From Tigriopus japonicus (lineage: Eukaryota; Arthropoda; Copepoda; Harpacticoida; Harpacticidae): a stretch of DNA of 64,000 nt. The DNA is taken from assembly GCA_010645155.1 (NCBI GenBank), contig CM021318.1, positions 5,999,421-6,063,420 of the forward strand, given 5' to 3'. The translations under genes and the position numbers were made by a program. The notes below the pieces were generated by a model. That model did not search any database, had not been told where the DNA came from, and was given only the letters and a program-made list of their open reading frames with translations. Shown piece after piece: positions 46,701 to 55,278 of this stretch. Within the stretch, counting starts at the first letter, position 1. Every line of letters starts with the position of its first letter.

Positions 46701-49700
46701 TTTGTTTTTTTATCCCGATACATTATTCTCTTTCCTTCCTCAGATATTTGGAGACCAAGAATGGTTCGTCAACTAATTTGAGTCCAGATGAGCATGGAAC
46801 GTATCTTGTCCTAGATCAAGCGGAAATTGCCGAAAACCGAGATGTCTGTTGCAACCACGCCTATGGGCGGACAGCCCGAGAGTGGGCGTGGCACACGTCT
46901 CTTCATGGTTACAAATATCTCGTCTTTCAACGTCATGGCCTTTGCCAACGGATCTGCTGGGCCTTATTTTGTATCCTAGCCTTAGTTCTCGGCATTCTTT
47001 TGAGCATCTGCATCGTTTTCTACTATTTGGAGGATCCCGTATTTCTTACGGTGCAGAAAGTTGGATTGGATGATCATGAAGTACCTTTACCATCTATTAC
47101 CGTGTGCCCCGGCAATCTTAAGCAAACAGTGCCGTCACCCTCGAAAAAGGCACAGATCGAGGCCCGATTGAGGCCTATGAGAGATATGTGGCCCATTTGG
47201 GAAGGAATCACGAATGAGTTCTTCGATCCGGATCGTCCGAATGGATCTGCAAGTCTCGATTGGCACAACGACACTCGAGCCATTCACGATCTCATGCACC
47301 AAGTAAGTTTCGAGCATGTGGGCAAAATATTGGCATATTTGAATTGAGCGTTTCCCAATTCAATCCAGTTAGAATAGCAAGTCATTGCGGTTGTCCATAG
47401 ATATGAGTTTCGGGGTCGTTTTAATACCTTCAAAAGTAGAACGCTGCTTGAAGTTCAATCTTGAGATTAGTTTCCGTGGTGGTTAGTTTTATTTTAGCCA
47501 GATTTAAGTGGATGTATGTCAGTATCTGTTCATTGCGTAAAAAAACTTCTGAGAAAGACGACGAGAAAATTGCCCTCCACATATTTGTGCCTCGCGAGCT
47601 CCACTACAATTCTGTTTGAAACCGTTATAAATAATTCACTCACATCCTTTCAAAACTTCGACCTTTCCCCCTTGAGGCCAACCTAAGGGAGTTTGTATTG
47701 CATATACGTACGTACGTGGGGTAGAAAAAGGCTCACAAGCCGATATCCCCAACTTACCACGAGTACACTGACATATCCTGGATTTAGGAGATCTAATGGT
47801 TCCACAGCCAGAGGGAGGAATATGATTACCAGGTGCTCGGCTTCTTTTATTGACCCTAGTTTTCTCTAGTGTTGATTTAAAAAAGCTCTACCAGAGGACG
47901 ATGGCGAATGTGGATGTTCCTGATCTCGCGTGTTTTCTCTTCTCCACTTTCAGATCATGATAGAAGGCGGTTTGATGTCCATGCCCTCGTGTGAGGAGTC
48001 CATATTGAATTGCTCTCTGGGAACCCCTAGAGAGTGCTGTCGGAATTCTCGACTGATCCTGACCCAAAATGGGCCTTGTTACAGATTGAAGTGGTCAGCT
48101 TCAGACAGCCAAGAAGACGGCTCTATCGACAACTCGCTCGGATTTTACGTCAAGCAAGCACGCCATGATTTGAACCTGTCCATCACGTTAAGTGGAACCA
48201 GTTCCAACCGGGTGGGCTATCCCATATTGAATACCAAATACTTCGGAAACGGCTATTTGTGTCCAGAAAACTGGGGTGACACAGAGGCCGGGGTTATGTG
48301 TCGGTCCTTAGGATTTAGTGGTGGAGAGAGGTAATGTTCATGAAAATCGCCCCACGAGAGGATCAACCCATTAGCAAAAGAGTATTTTTGGGTTTTCAGG
48401 TTCTTTATGGACCGAGTTCAAACATTTTCTCCATTGAACCTTTTTGGACTTCGCATTCAATGCAAAGGTCATGAAGAATCCCTTTTGGAATGCGAGAGTG
48501 ACTACAGTCATTTATCTGGAAAGACTCTTTCCACGTGCGAAGGTCGAGACCCTGTGGCCATAATTTGTGATCAAGGCGCAATTCAATTGGGAGCTAATCG
48601 GAATATCCGGACCAGAGGTTTGGCCTTCATTAAAGCTAAGCAGCCAAACCGAACATCGGATGTGGAGGAATCCTACTTTTGTGCCGATAGTTTTGGCAAT
48701 AAAGAGGCTCGAGTATTTTGCAAGATGCTCTCATGGGAATTCGGAAAAGCGGTCAACCTTCCATTTTCCAACCAGACTACCTATCCCTATCTCCACGGAG
48801 TTTCCTGTGGATCCAAGAGTGAAGAGCCACACATCTTGGACTGTGCGAATTATGCAAACGGAACTGTTCCGTGTACCACAGGACCCGCTTCCGTGGAGTG
48901 CAGCCCAGGTTTCCCATTCACCTTGAGACTTTTCACCGGTCCATTGGGACGTAATCTACCTCCGGAAACTGAACTGGCCATTGGTTATCCCGTTATAGAC
49001 ACTCCCTCTAGTCCGGGTTTTATCTGTGATAGGCATCTGAACGATGAAGTGGTGGGCATAGTCTGTAAAGCACTTGGGTACAAGTACGGACGGAAATTGC
49101 CATCGGGTCTTTATGGCCACCCTGAGGTGGGCAGAGTCCTCCTTTTTGTGTTGGAAAAGCTCTCGTGCTCGGGTGACGAGCGTTCCATATTTGAATGTCA
49201 ACTGGGACCCTGGGGAGCCCATAAATGTGGTGAGGCCGAGATTCTGAGCGTGGCTTGCGCTAATGACAAGTCCAACTTTGATTTCGAACCCGTTATTGTG
49301 GATCGAGACTCCCTAGAGGCCCTGGGCGCCAATCAAAAAGGCTTTGTCGGGATTGAAACATCCCTAGGGATTATACCAGGCTGCCAGGGCACCCAAACTA
49401 ATGGGCAGAGGCTCTGGGGAGATCACGAGGCAAATATGTTGTGCCTGGAGAAAGAATTCGAGTGTGGGATGCTCAATCGCACATCAGACCCGATGGAACG
49501 AGTTCTCAACCACGAAGGCTTCCTTCAGAACGTTTTTGCTCGATTCAATTGCTCAGGGAAGCACGACGAATCGCCGTCTTTGATGTCCTGCCAACCTCGA
49601 TTGAGCTCAACTTGTCCCAGTCGGGAGACGGGATCGACCGTTTGTCTTTATAGGTCACACCCCGATTTTGAGCTATGCAAATTGTTGCAAACTGAATTCA

Positions 49701-52700
49701 CCAGCAACGACATAATGAGCTCCTACCTTCAAAGAGGCAAAACACTCCATTTGGAGATTGCCTTTCAAAATGAGACGGAAGCAAAAATTCAAGGAAACTG
49801 CAAAAATACCACCGTAACCTCCTCTCCAATCCAAGTTTTTGTGGGAGGTCTTGGAGAAGCGGAGAAGCAAAATATGGTGGGCTTAGAGCGACGATCACGC
49901 ACTGACATCCAAGTTTCGGCTAAATTGATTGATACCACAGAACGAGTAATGAGAGAATGGACGTGGGAAAGTGATCGATGGTGCCGTGATGGGGATTTGA
50001 ACTACTCGCAAAAGGATTGTAGTCGGCAGTGTCAGGCCTCGTTGGCCGTGGCCGTCTGTGATTGCCTGCCTTGGTTTCTATCGAGGACGGCTTTACCTGA
50101 GAATGGCCTCTCGACCATTTGCACTGGGGCCTCAGTGTTGTGCCTCAAGAAAATTGATACATCCCTTGAAGTGGCAGCCCGAAACATTACTCTCGCCGAG
50201 AGGTTCCTTCGAGCCCAGGAATTGAATATTAATGACTTGAAGAATGTGAGAGATCGCTGTCGATGTCCACCGCCATGTCGGGGAGTTATTCAATATCATG
50301 TGGAATCAACAACCTTAAGGGACTCCCCAGAGACTTGCACAAATGGAGGGGAACATGGAAATGCTTGGTTCCACCTCTATCTAGATCACACAGCCTCGAT
50401 AAGCTACCTTAGACGAACCAAGCTCCCATGGGAGCTTCTATTGGCTTTAGTCGGAGGAGTCATGGCCCTCTTCTGTGGTTTCAGTATTATCTCCATTTTG
50501 GAATGGGTCTACTTTCATACTGTGCGTTGGTGGTTCAACGCTCATGATCCAATGGTATCAGACAGCAATTACAAGCCTTTGGAAGATGAGCATGAAGGTC
50601 AAGATTCCCTTCAACAATCCTTTTCGGATCCAGAACTCGGACCCAAGGTCCATTTTAAAGATGAGCCCAATACCAATGGCGATCCGAGGAAATCGAGTGA
50701 CATTCGACGGCAAAGCAAATCTAGGAGTCAAACAGCTTCATCGAGAAAGAGCGTTCCACCTCCATCAAGAAACTTGTCCCTGACTTCAGTAAAGACTGGC
50801 AAGTCTCGAGTAGGAACAGCCACAACCACATCTGCCAAGAGCAGGACCACCCTCAGGGCCAGATCCGTCAAAAGCACCACTTCAAAGAGAACAACCGCTT
50901 GGGTCCCAACAGACCATGATGGTTTGCCACCACTTGACGCCATGTGAACAACCAAAAGAAAACAACTAACGTATATTTTGAGTATTGTTTTGCCTCTTGA
51001 TTCTGAACCACAATAAGAACTAGGGAAATAAATCCTACCTGCATGACAAAATCCCTTCGTCGAGGCACGCCTCTTTCTGCCACAAGCGTATAAACGGGCT
51101 CTTTTTCGCGTTTAGCCTGTTGGATCTGGATTAATCTCGAAATGGGGTTAATGGTAAGACCTCCATATTCCGGGTTCTCCTTTTGATCCACTTTGATAAG
51201 ATTGCGAGATTTTTTCTTGGTTGAGGCAGGCTTCTTAGGTTTGGCTGCCGGGTAGCTTGCCAATGGAGGCAACTGCTTGAGTTGATCAATCATGAGCTCA
51301 GCTGCCCGTTTCTTAGATGCCTGAAAAGAAAACGAAACACGCATTAGAAAATGAGCGTGATCCAGAAGAATGTACTTTCGGGTCCCGACATTTCTGTAAC
51401 ATTTTTATGTTCGGTTGTTTTAGAGCTCGGTGTATGCTTCAAAAAATGATCAATCATTTTACATTACGTTGTTCCGGTAACCCCCCGTTTTCATTGAAAG
51501 AGCTGAATGCAAGGTCGCGTTAGCTTTGAAACATTCCCATTCTTCGAATTGAAGACACTCCACGAGAAAATAAGTTTTGTATGGCTCTCTTGAGATTAAA
51601 ATTGTTTAAATTTCTTTCTCATTTCCCGAAAGAGGAGGATTTAGAACCATTTCATTCATTTCTGCGATTGCTCTGCGCTAGACTCCAAAGCTATCTCGTC
51701 AGATTACTGATTCACATGTCCTTGAATATTTTCTCGATTGGGGCACCCTCGCTGTTCCTCTCTCTCCCTCCCTCTCAAATTTTTCTCATTTGAAACTTGG
51801 GCACACTCCCGTTTCCAACATTCTAATGATAAAAGTGCGAAGTTTCCACTTATGCTCTCGCCTCTAACCAAGGCACTCAAGTTCGTAATTTCTCTTGTTA
51901 GCAGGCTCACGCGCCGACTTCCTGACAATATTTGCAAAGAAAACTTTACCATTTTCATTTGACTCATCTTTCCTGGCTTACAAATGAAATGACAAACCTA
52001 CCCAGCAACCATTTAGCATACTCCCCTCCCCCCTCATTTAATTTCATTTGACGGCCAAGGGCGGTTGCTAACAAAAACTATCCCTAGAAAAATCGAATGG
52101 CCCTTCCTTACCTTTTTGCCGTTTCCCTCGCCACTTGTGACCACATCACCGACGATGCACTTTGTAATGAAGGTTCTCATATGCGGTGGTCCAGTTTCTT
52201 GTATCACTTCAAACGACACAGTGAGATTCCTTTTCAGCGCACTCTCGTGAACCAACGAAATTGGTGATTTCAGGTCGTCCAATTCCGAGGATCCACCCAC
52301 GGAAGAACTCACAGAACTGGCTACTGACACCACGGTCGAGGATGAGGAAACAACCGCAGCTGCCGCAGAGGCAGCCGCAGCCGCTGCAGCAACGGCGGCC
52401 GCGCCGGGACTTGAACCGGGTATGAATGGAAGAGATGCCGGGTTGAGAGCAACATGGCGCGTTCCTCCCAAACTGGTCACACTTCCGTTTTGGGAAACAG
52501 GTGACATGGCACTGTCAAAATGTCGCGACTCCTAGAAACGAGAGTTTATGACAGTAAAAAGGGTGTGCCTACTGGACGTGGAAGTCGTGTGAAACTTACC
52601 TTAAGTGTTTTTAAGGCCTTCCCCGCTGCCACGTGTTTGGCCATCTGGGCCGTTGGGCCTTCACCGTAAAATTCACGAGAACCCACTTTCAAACAGACAT

Positions 52701-55278
52701 TGAATTGTGGACTGGGATTCTTTCCACTTTGACTATGATACCTAATGGAAACAGAAAGTGGCAATATTGATAACAGTGAAGGTGAAACCAATTTGAGATG
52801 TTTTTACACACCTCTGAGTGTAGATTCCCCTGAAGTTTAGGTTCATGGGCGCTTTTGAATTGGTTTTAGGCTGTTCGATGAAGCTGTACGACACTTGCTC
52901 TCCCTGTTTCATGGCAAATGCGTTCAGTTCCACCGTTGGTGTGACATTCACTAAAATGCAAGAAACATAGGCATCAAATCAAGGCTTCAAAATTTTGCAC
53001 GTTTTGCTTCTCATCCAAATTAGTACCATGTTTGACTGATTTGGTCTTGACTGGAGGATGTTTGAGCTGTGTGCGTTCCAAGGCAATGGCTGCGGCCGCA
53101 TGTTGGGCCTTTTTGATTGATTGACCAGAGGCAAGGTACTCCTCATCTTCCCCCAACTTCAAGCAGACCGAAAATGTCTTTTTATGGGCAGGGCCAGCCT
53201 CGTCTGTGAGGCGGTACTGATGAATGGTCTTGTTGAAGCGCGCCAACTCGTTGATCAAACACATGGGCGTTTTCTCTGGAATTATTGGAAAACATTCTAT
53301 TTAGAGAGGGGTTTCGGCGAAACGAAGTGAAAAAAAAGAATTAGGACGCCATATCGTCTGTTTCCACAAGGCAATGGAGGGACAACTTTGCAACAGATGT
53401 CAACGAGATTTCTTTAAGTTCTGCTTAGCTCAGTTTGCGTCAGATTTCGGATTTTTACCTCTATGTGCATCTTCTCTTTCCTTTTCTTTTTTTCCAACTA
53501 AATGCCACTGTGAAGGTCTTTGAGGCAAGGATTACCTTTATTTTTGCAGCTGTTTGCTGACGACGATGACTGAGAGCCGACTGAGATCGAAGGAGAGGCT
53601 TGCTGTTGTGGGTGTGTCGATGGTGGGTGTGGCATAGCTACCAAACTTGAAGGGGCGGAGGTCAAGGGAATGTTGTGCGTATGGTGAGAGGTCATAGGAA
53701 CTTGGTAGAAGCCATTGGTGGGCGTGCTCTGTTGGGGAGCCGGAGGTGGCCGGCGAAATTGGGAAGCTGCTGCCGAATGGTGAGAGTTGAAGGACGGGGG
53801 TCCCATGGTCACAGCGGGTGGAACCGTGGAAGCGGTGCTCAAAGGTGGGGCCCCTTGCGGCAGGCCATTTAAACTGGAGAGTATGAATGGCAATGTTTGA
53901 TACTGATATTGCATCGCCTCCTGAATGCCTTCTTACCTAAGTTGATTGTGATGGTGGTGATGGTGATGAGGAGGGTGGGAGTGTTGTTGCTGTTGTTGCT
54001 GCTGCGGTTGTTGTTGTTGATGGTGATGATGATGATGGGCATGATGTTGGTGTACATTAGTGCCATGATGATGAATAGCCATGGTCCCGTTAGCTAAACC
54101 ATGTTGATGTATCACAGGGGGAGGTGGGGGAGGAGGTGGGGCCATCCGCGGCCCACCCATGGCCACTGTTGACGGTGGCGGAACACTCATCATGACTGTG
54201 ATGGGTGCTGCTACTGACGTATGGTGATGGTGATGATGGTGGGAGGACATGGGCGGGGGCGGAGCCAAATGGGTATGGCGCAAAGAGATTGGCGCATTGG
54301 GCCCGGGGCCCACGGAAGGGCCTGCCGACATAGGCAGCCCCCTTGTGGTGCCCAGGGGAGCAGTGGCCATCAAAATATGCTGCAACATAACACGTATTTC
54401 ACAATTACTTACTCGTTAATTCACCTTCCTTTTCTCAAAAAACCTTTGTACTGTATAAGTGTCTAGACATTTAAAACACAGTGGTTGGTAACGATGGGTA
54501 AGAGGTTGAGATCCTTCTGTATCGCGGAGCTTTTTTATTATCATAATCATCACATTCATAAGTCAAGTCCCCTTTTGCCCCAATCTCTTCTTTCTGAAAT
54601 GCGCCAAACAGAAAGTGAGCGCTCGTAAAAGAGGCAAACAAGTGAACCGTCAAACCCTCGAAGCACCCACCAACCAACCAACCATACCCCCAAAACCAAC
54701 AGGTCAGCAAGGGTCATTGCATGTATTTGGCAGGCTCAAATGAGATCCAAGTCTGATGTCGTAATGTATCATACAAATGTGTTTGGACGGATGGTGATTT
54801 ATTTGCAAGAGAAATCGCCGCCCCTTTCGTCTTGACTTGACATTCAGGCTCTCGGGATGCTCAGTGGGCACATTTAGCATTTCTTTCAGGCCTCTTTATG
54901 CGTCTTGCAATGGTCGAAGTACTACTACCACCACTACTAGGATTGCTGCTCATCTGTCTTTCCCTCCCCCTGGTATACTATCCTACGGTCACGTCAAATA
55001 ACAGGTAGCAAGAATCAATCACCAGATTAGGCATGGTTTCGTATTTGAGCAAGTACCTGGAAATTGTCCTCTTGATCTAACATCACATGATCTTTCCCTG
55101 CTGTCATGATGACATAGGCAGAGTCTTGAGCACAACGATTTTTGGGTGAAGACAAACTTGTGCTACCAAGTAGATGTTCTGTCGGGTAGTCCCAAGATTC
55201 CCGGTGAGCACCTAACCTTTCTTCGCAATGGAAGCACATGGAGCTTGATTCGACTTTGCGACGGATTGGACATTGCAT
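34406..55278 (-). CDS. stau: Staufen, dsRNA-binding protein, about 1131 aa, 12 exons
   Basis: Twelve minus-strand exons join in phase at GT-AG sites: 55057-55278, 53937-54379, 53536-53873, 53027-53275, 52812-52950, 52600-52741, 52112-52531, 51039-51320, 44604-44810, 36083-36334, 35562-35906 and 34406-34762. The product binds structured RNA and links mRNAs to transport, translation control or decay. All five dsRBDs are present: dsRBD1 (KTPMCLINELARFN, about 336-410), dsRBD2 with the loop insertion typical of Staufen (about 420-510), dsRBD3 (LKSPISLVHESALKRN, about 598-675), dsRBD4 (about 695-770) and dsRBD5 (about 975-1045, followed by a Ser-rich tail). The N-terminus is rich in Pro, His and Gln. 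Exon 1 and the exact start are the least certain; a start at MLQHILMATAP (54388) is the alternative. The intron between exons 8 and 9 (6.2 kb) hosts an antisense channel gene; the next is 8.3 kb. Confidence 0.95.
35562..35906 (-). CDS. stau: Staufen exon 11 (dsRBD5 start)
   Basis: Acceptor TCTTCTTTGTCAAG. Ser/Asn/Gln-rich, then QPKDQLAYLAKVLGVTVTYQ and FFSLVSLSTDPPQ of dsRBD5, the repeat that binds adaptor proteins in other species. An alternative acceptor about 24 nt upstream is possible. Confidence 0.93.
36083..36334 (-). CDS. stau: Staufen exon 10 (linker)
   Basis: Begins LTFVDEVSSDKQ after TTTCTAG, so KVRK plus LTFVDE recreates the conserved Staufen KVRxVTFVDE-type segment. The remainder is Ser/Thr-rich. 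Ends KSQ before GTAAAC. Confidence 0.88.
37366..37884 (-). other. Candidate small membrane protein with in-frame TGA
   Basis: From ATG at 37884 (context CACAATGTG) a 66-residue frame encodes a single hydrophobic segment (CWVTFFALCFVIFLILSLC), then a Cys/Arg cluster (CSWCRFIKCCREPVAR), ending at TGA 37687-37689. The same frame stays open for about 106 further codons to 37366. That extension is rich in Gly, Cys, His and Asn (AGGGGGSCSTDVINNGCHHH). No known domain recognised. It may be a real nested or alternative Staufen exon, two exons, or chance. It lies inside a Staufen intron on the same strand. Confidence 0.3.
40174..40304. mobile_element. Short MITE, 131 bp, TA-flanked
   Basis: The inverted ends GAGTATTCCAAAATCATGTC and the complement of GACATGATTTTGATATACTC flank a 131-bp core. 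TA occurs at both edges (40172-40173 and 40305-40306), as expected for Tc1/mariner-derived MITEs. Non-coding. Confidence 0.75.
44604..44810 (-). CDS. stau: Staufen exon 9 (dsRBD4 end)
   Basis: Acceptor CTTGTTTCAG, then VAVGSQVARGNGPNKKLAKR and AAAENLL complete dsRBD4 after a 6.2-kb intron. Ends GKVRK before GTAACG. Confidence 0.94.
45911..46080 (+). CDS. SRCR-DEG/ENaC exon 1
   Basis: ATG at 45911 (GCTATGGCG). Encodes the basic cytoplasmic N-terminus (KKKRFLKRR). Ends ATACTCAG before GTAAGT, phase 2. No coding upstream is needed. The promoter should lie in the preceding several hundred bases. Confidence 0.8.
45911..50947 (+). CDS. DEG/ENaC channel subunit with inserted SRCR domains, 1217 aa
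   Basis: Four exons (45911-46080, 46744-47302, 47954-48330, 48400-50947) join in phase at GT-AG sites. The N-terminus is cytoplasmic and basic. HTSLHGYKYL (107-116) carries the DEG/ENaC His-Gly gating motif, TM1 is about 128-151, and TQNGPCYRL (about 278-286) is the conserved post-finger motif. About 320-790 holds three clear SRCR-like domains and a fourth, diverged one (CRSLGF; FCKMLSWEFG; VCKALGYKYG with CSGDERSIFECQ). Channel sequence then resumes: CSRQCQASLAVAVCDCLPWF, CRCPPPC, then TM2 with VGGVMALFCGFSIISILEW (about 1044-1076), including the GFS selectivity-filter triplet. A 140-residue Ser/Thr/Arg-rich tail follows. It should form trimeric amiloride-type sodium channels; SRCR domains usually bind ligands or surfaces. 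The extracellular region of about 890 residues is roughly double the family norm. Confidence 0.93.
46744..47302 (+). CDS. SRCR-DEG/ENaC exon 2 (TM1)
   Basis: Acceptor TTTCCTTCCTCAG. Contains HTSLHGYKYL, TM1 and LPSITVCPGN, the conserved start of the extracellular domain. Ends CACCAA before GTAAGT, phase 0. Confidence 0.93.
47954..48330 (+). CDS. SRCR-DEG/ENaC exon 3 (finger region, SRCR1 start)
   Basis: Acceptor TCCACTTTCAG. Contains several Cys, TQNGPCYRL, then NRVGYPILNTKYFG and EAGVMCRSLGFSGG, the first half of SRCR1. Ends before GTAATG. The fusion point between channel and SRCR lies inside this exon. Confidence 0.92.
48400..50947 (+). CDS. SRCR-DEG/ENaC exon 4 (SRCR1-4, TM2, tail)
   Basis: A 2.5-kb terminal exon after a 69-nt intron. 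Runs uninterrupted from the second half of SRCR1 through SRCR2, SRCR3 and the divergent SRCR4, the DEG/ENaC Cys-rich segment and TM2 to the stop TGA at 50945-50947. Confidence 0.95.
51027..51032 (+). terminator. Poly(A) signal of the channel gene
   Basis: AATAAA about 80 nt after the stop codon. Cleavage would be expected some 10-30 nt further on, at or inside Staufen exon 8 (51039-51320) on the other strand, so the two transcripts probably overlap tail-to-exon. Confidence 0.6.
51039..51320 (-). CDS. stau: Staufen exon 8 (dsRBD3 end, dsRBD4 start)
   Basis: ASKKRAAELMIDQLKQLP completes dsRBD3. NPISRLIQIQQAKREKEPVY and GVPRRRDFVMQ start dsRBD4. Ends before GTAGGA. The intron downstream holds the antisense channel gene, whose poly(A) signal is 7 bp away. 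Confidence 0.95.
52112..52531 (-). CDS. stau: Staufen exon 7 (Ala/Ser linker, dsRBD3 start)
   Basis: A poly-Ala and Ser-rich linker, then LKSPISLVHESALKRN and ETGPPHMRTFITKC. Ends GNGKK before GTAAGG, splitting dsRBD3 just ahead of its last helix. dsRBD3 is the main RNA-binding repeat in Drosophila Staufen. Confidence 0.95.
52600..52741 (-). CDS. stau: Staufen exon 6 (dsRBD2, second half)
   Basis: QFNVCLKVGSREFYGEG, TAQMAKHVAAGKALKTLK. Joined to exon 5 by a 70-nt intron. Ends before GTAAGT. Confidence 0.93.
52812..52950 (-). CDS. stau: Staufen exon 5 (dsRBD2, first half)
   Basis: TPTVELNAFAMKQGE, then SYSFIEQPK and NLNFRGIYTQ. It matches the Staufen-specific dsRBD2 with its extended, proline-containing loop. 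Confidence 0.93.
53027..53275 (-). CDS. stau: Staufen exon 4 (dsRBD1)
   Basis: Whole dsRBD1: PMCLINELARFNKTIHQYRL, EAGPAHKKTFSVCLKLG, SIKKAQHAAAAIALE. The KKAQHAAA helix start is the RNA-contacting signature. The donor GTACTA is weak, but the phase fits exon 5. Confidence 0.95.
53536..53873 (-). CDS. stau: Staufen exon 3 (Pro/Ser-rich linker)
   Basis: Separated from exon 2 by a 63-nt intron (acceptor ACTCTCCAG). Contains RRPPPAPQQSTP and a Ser-rich stretch. Ends CAAAAATAAAG before GTAATC and leads into KEKTPMC of dsRBD1. Confidence 0.82.
53937..54379 (-). CDS. stau: Staufen exon 2 (Pro/His/Gln-rich N-terminal region)
   Basis: Acceptor TTATGTTGCAG. Low complexity: runs of Pro, then His and Gln runs encoded by CAT/CAC and CAA/CAG. 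Likely disordered and length-variable. Ends CAACTTAG before GTAAGA. Confidence 0.8.
55057..55278 (-). CDS. stau: Staufen exon 1 (tentative, 5' coding)
   Basis: Open from ATG at 55278 to a good donor (GACAATTTCCAG before GTACTT) in phase with exon 2. It encodes 74 residues with several cysteines and no known motif. Internal ATGs offer shorter starts, and part or all may be 5' UTR. Confidence 0.45.
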
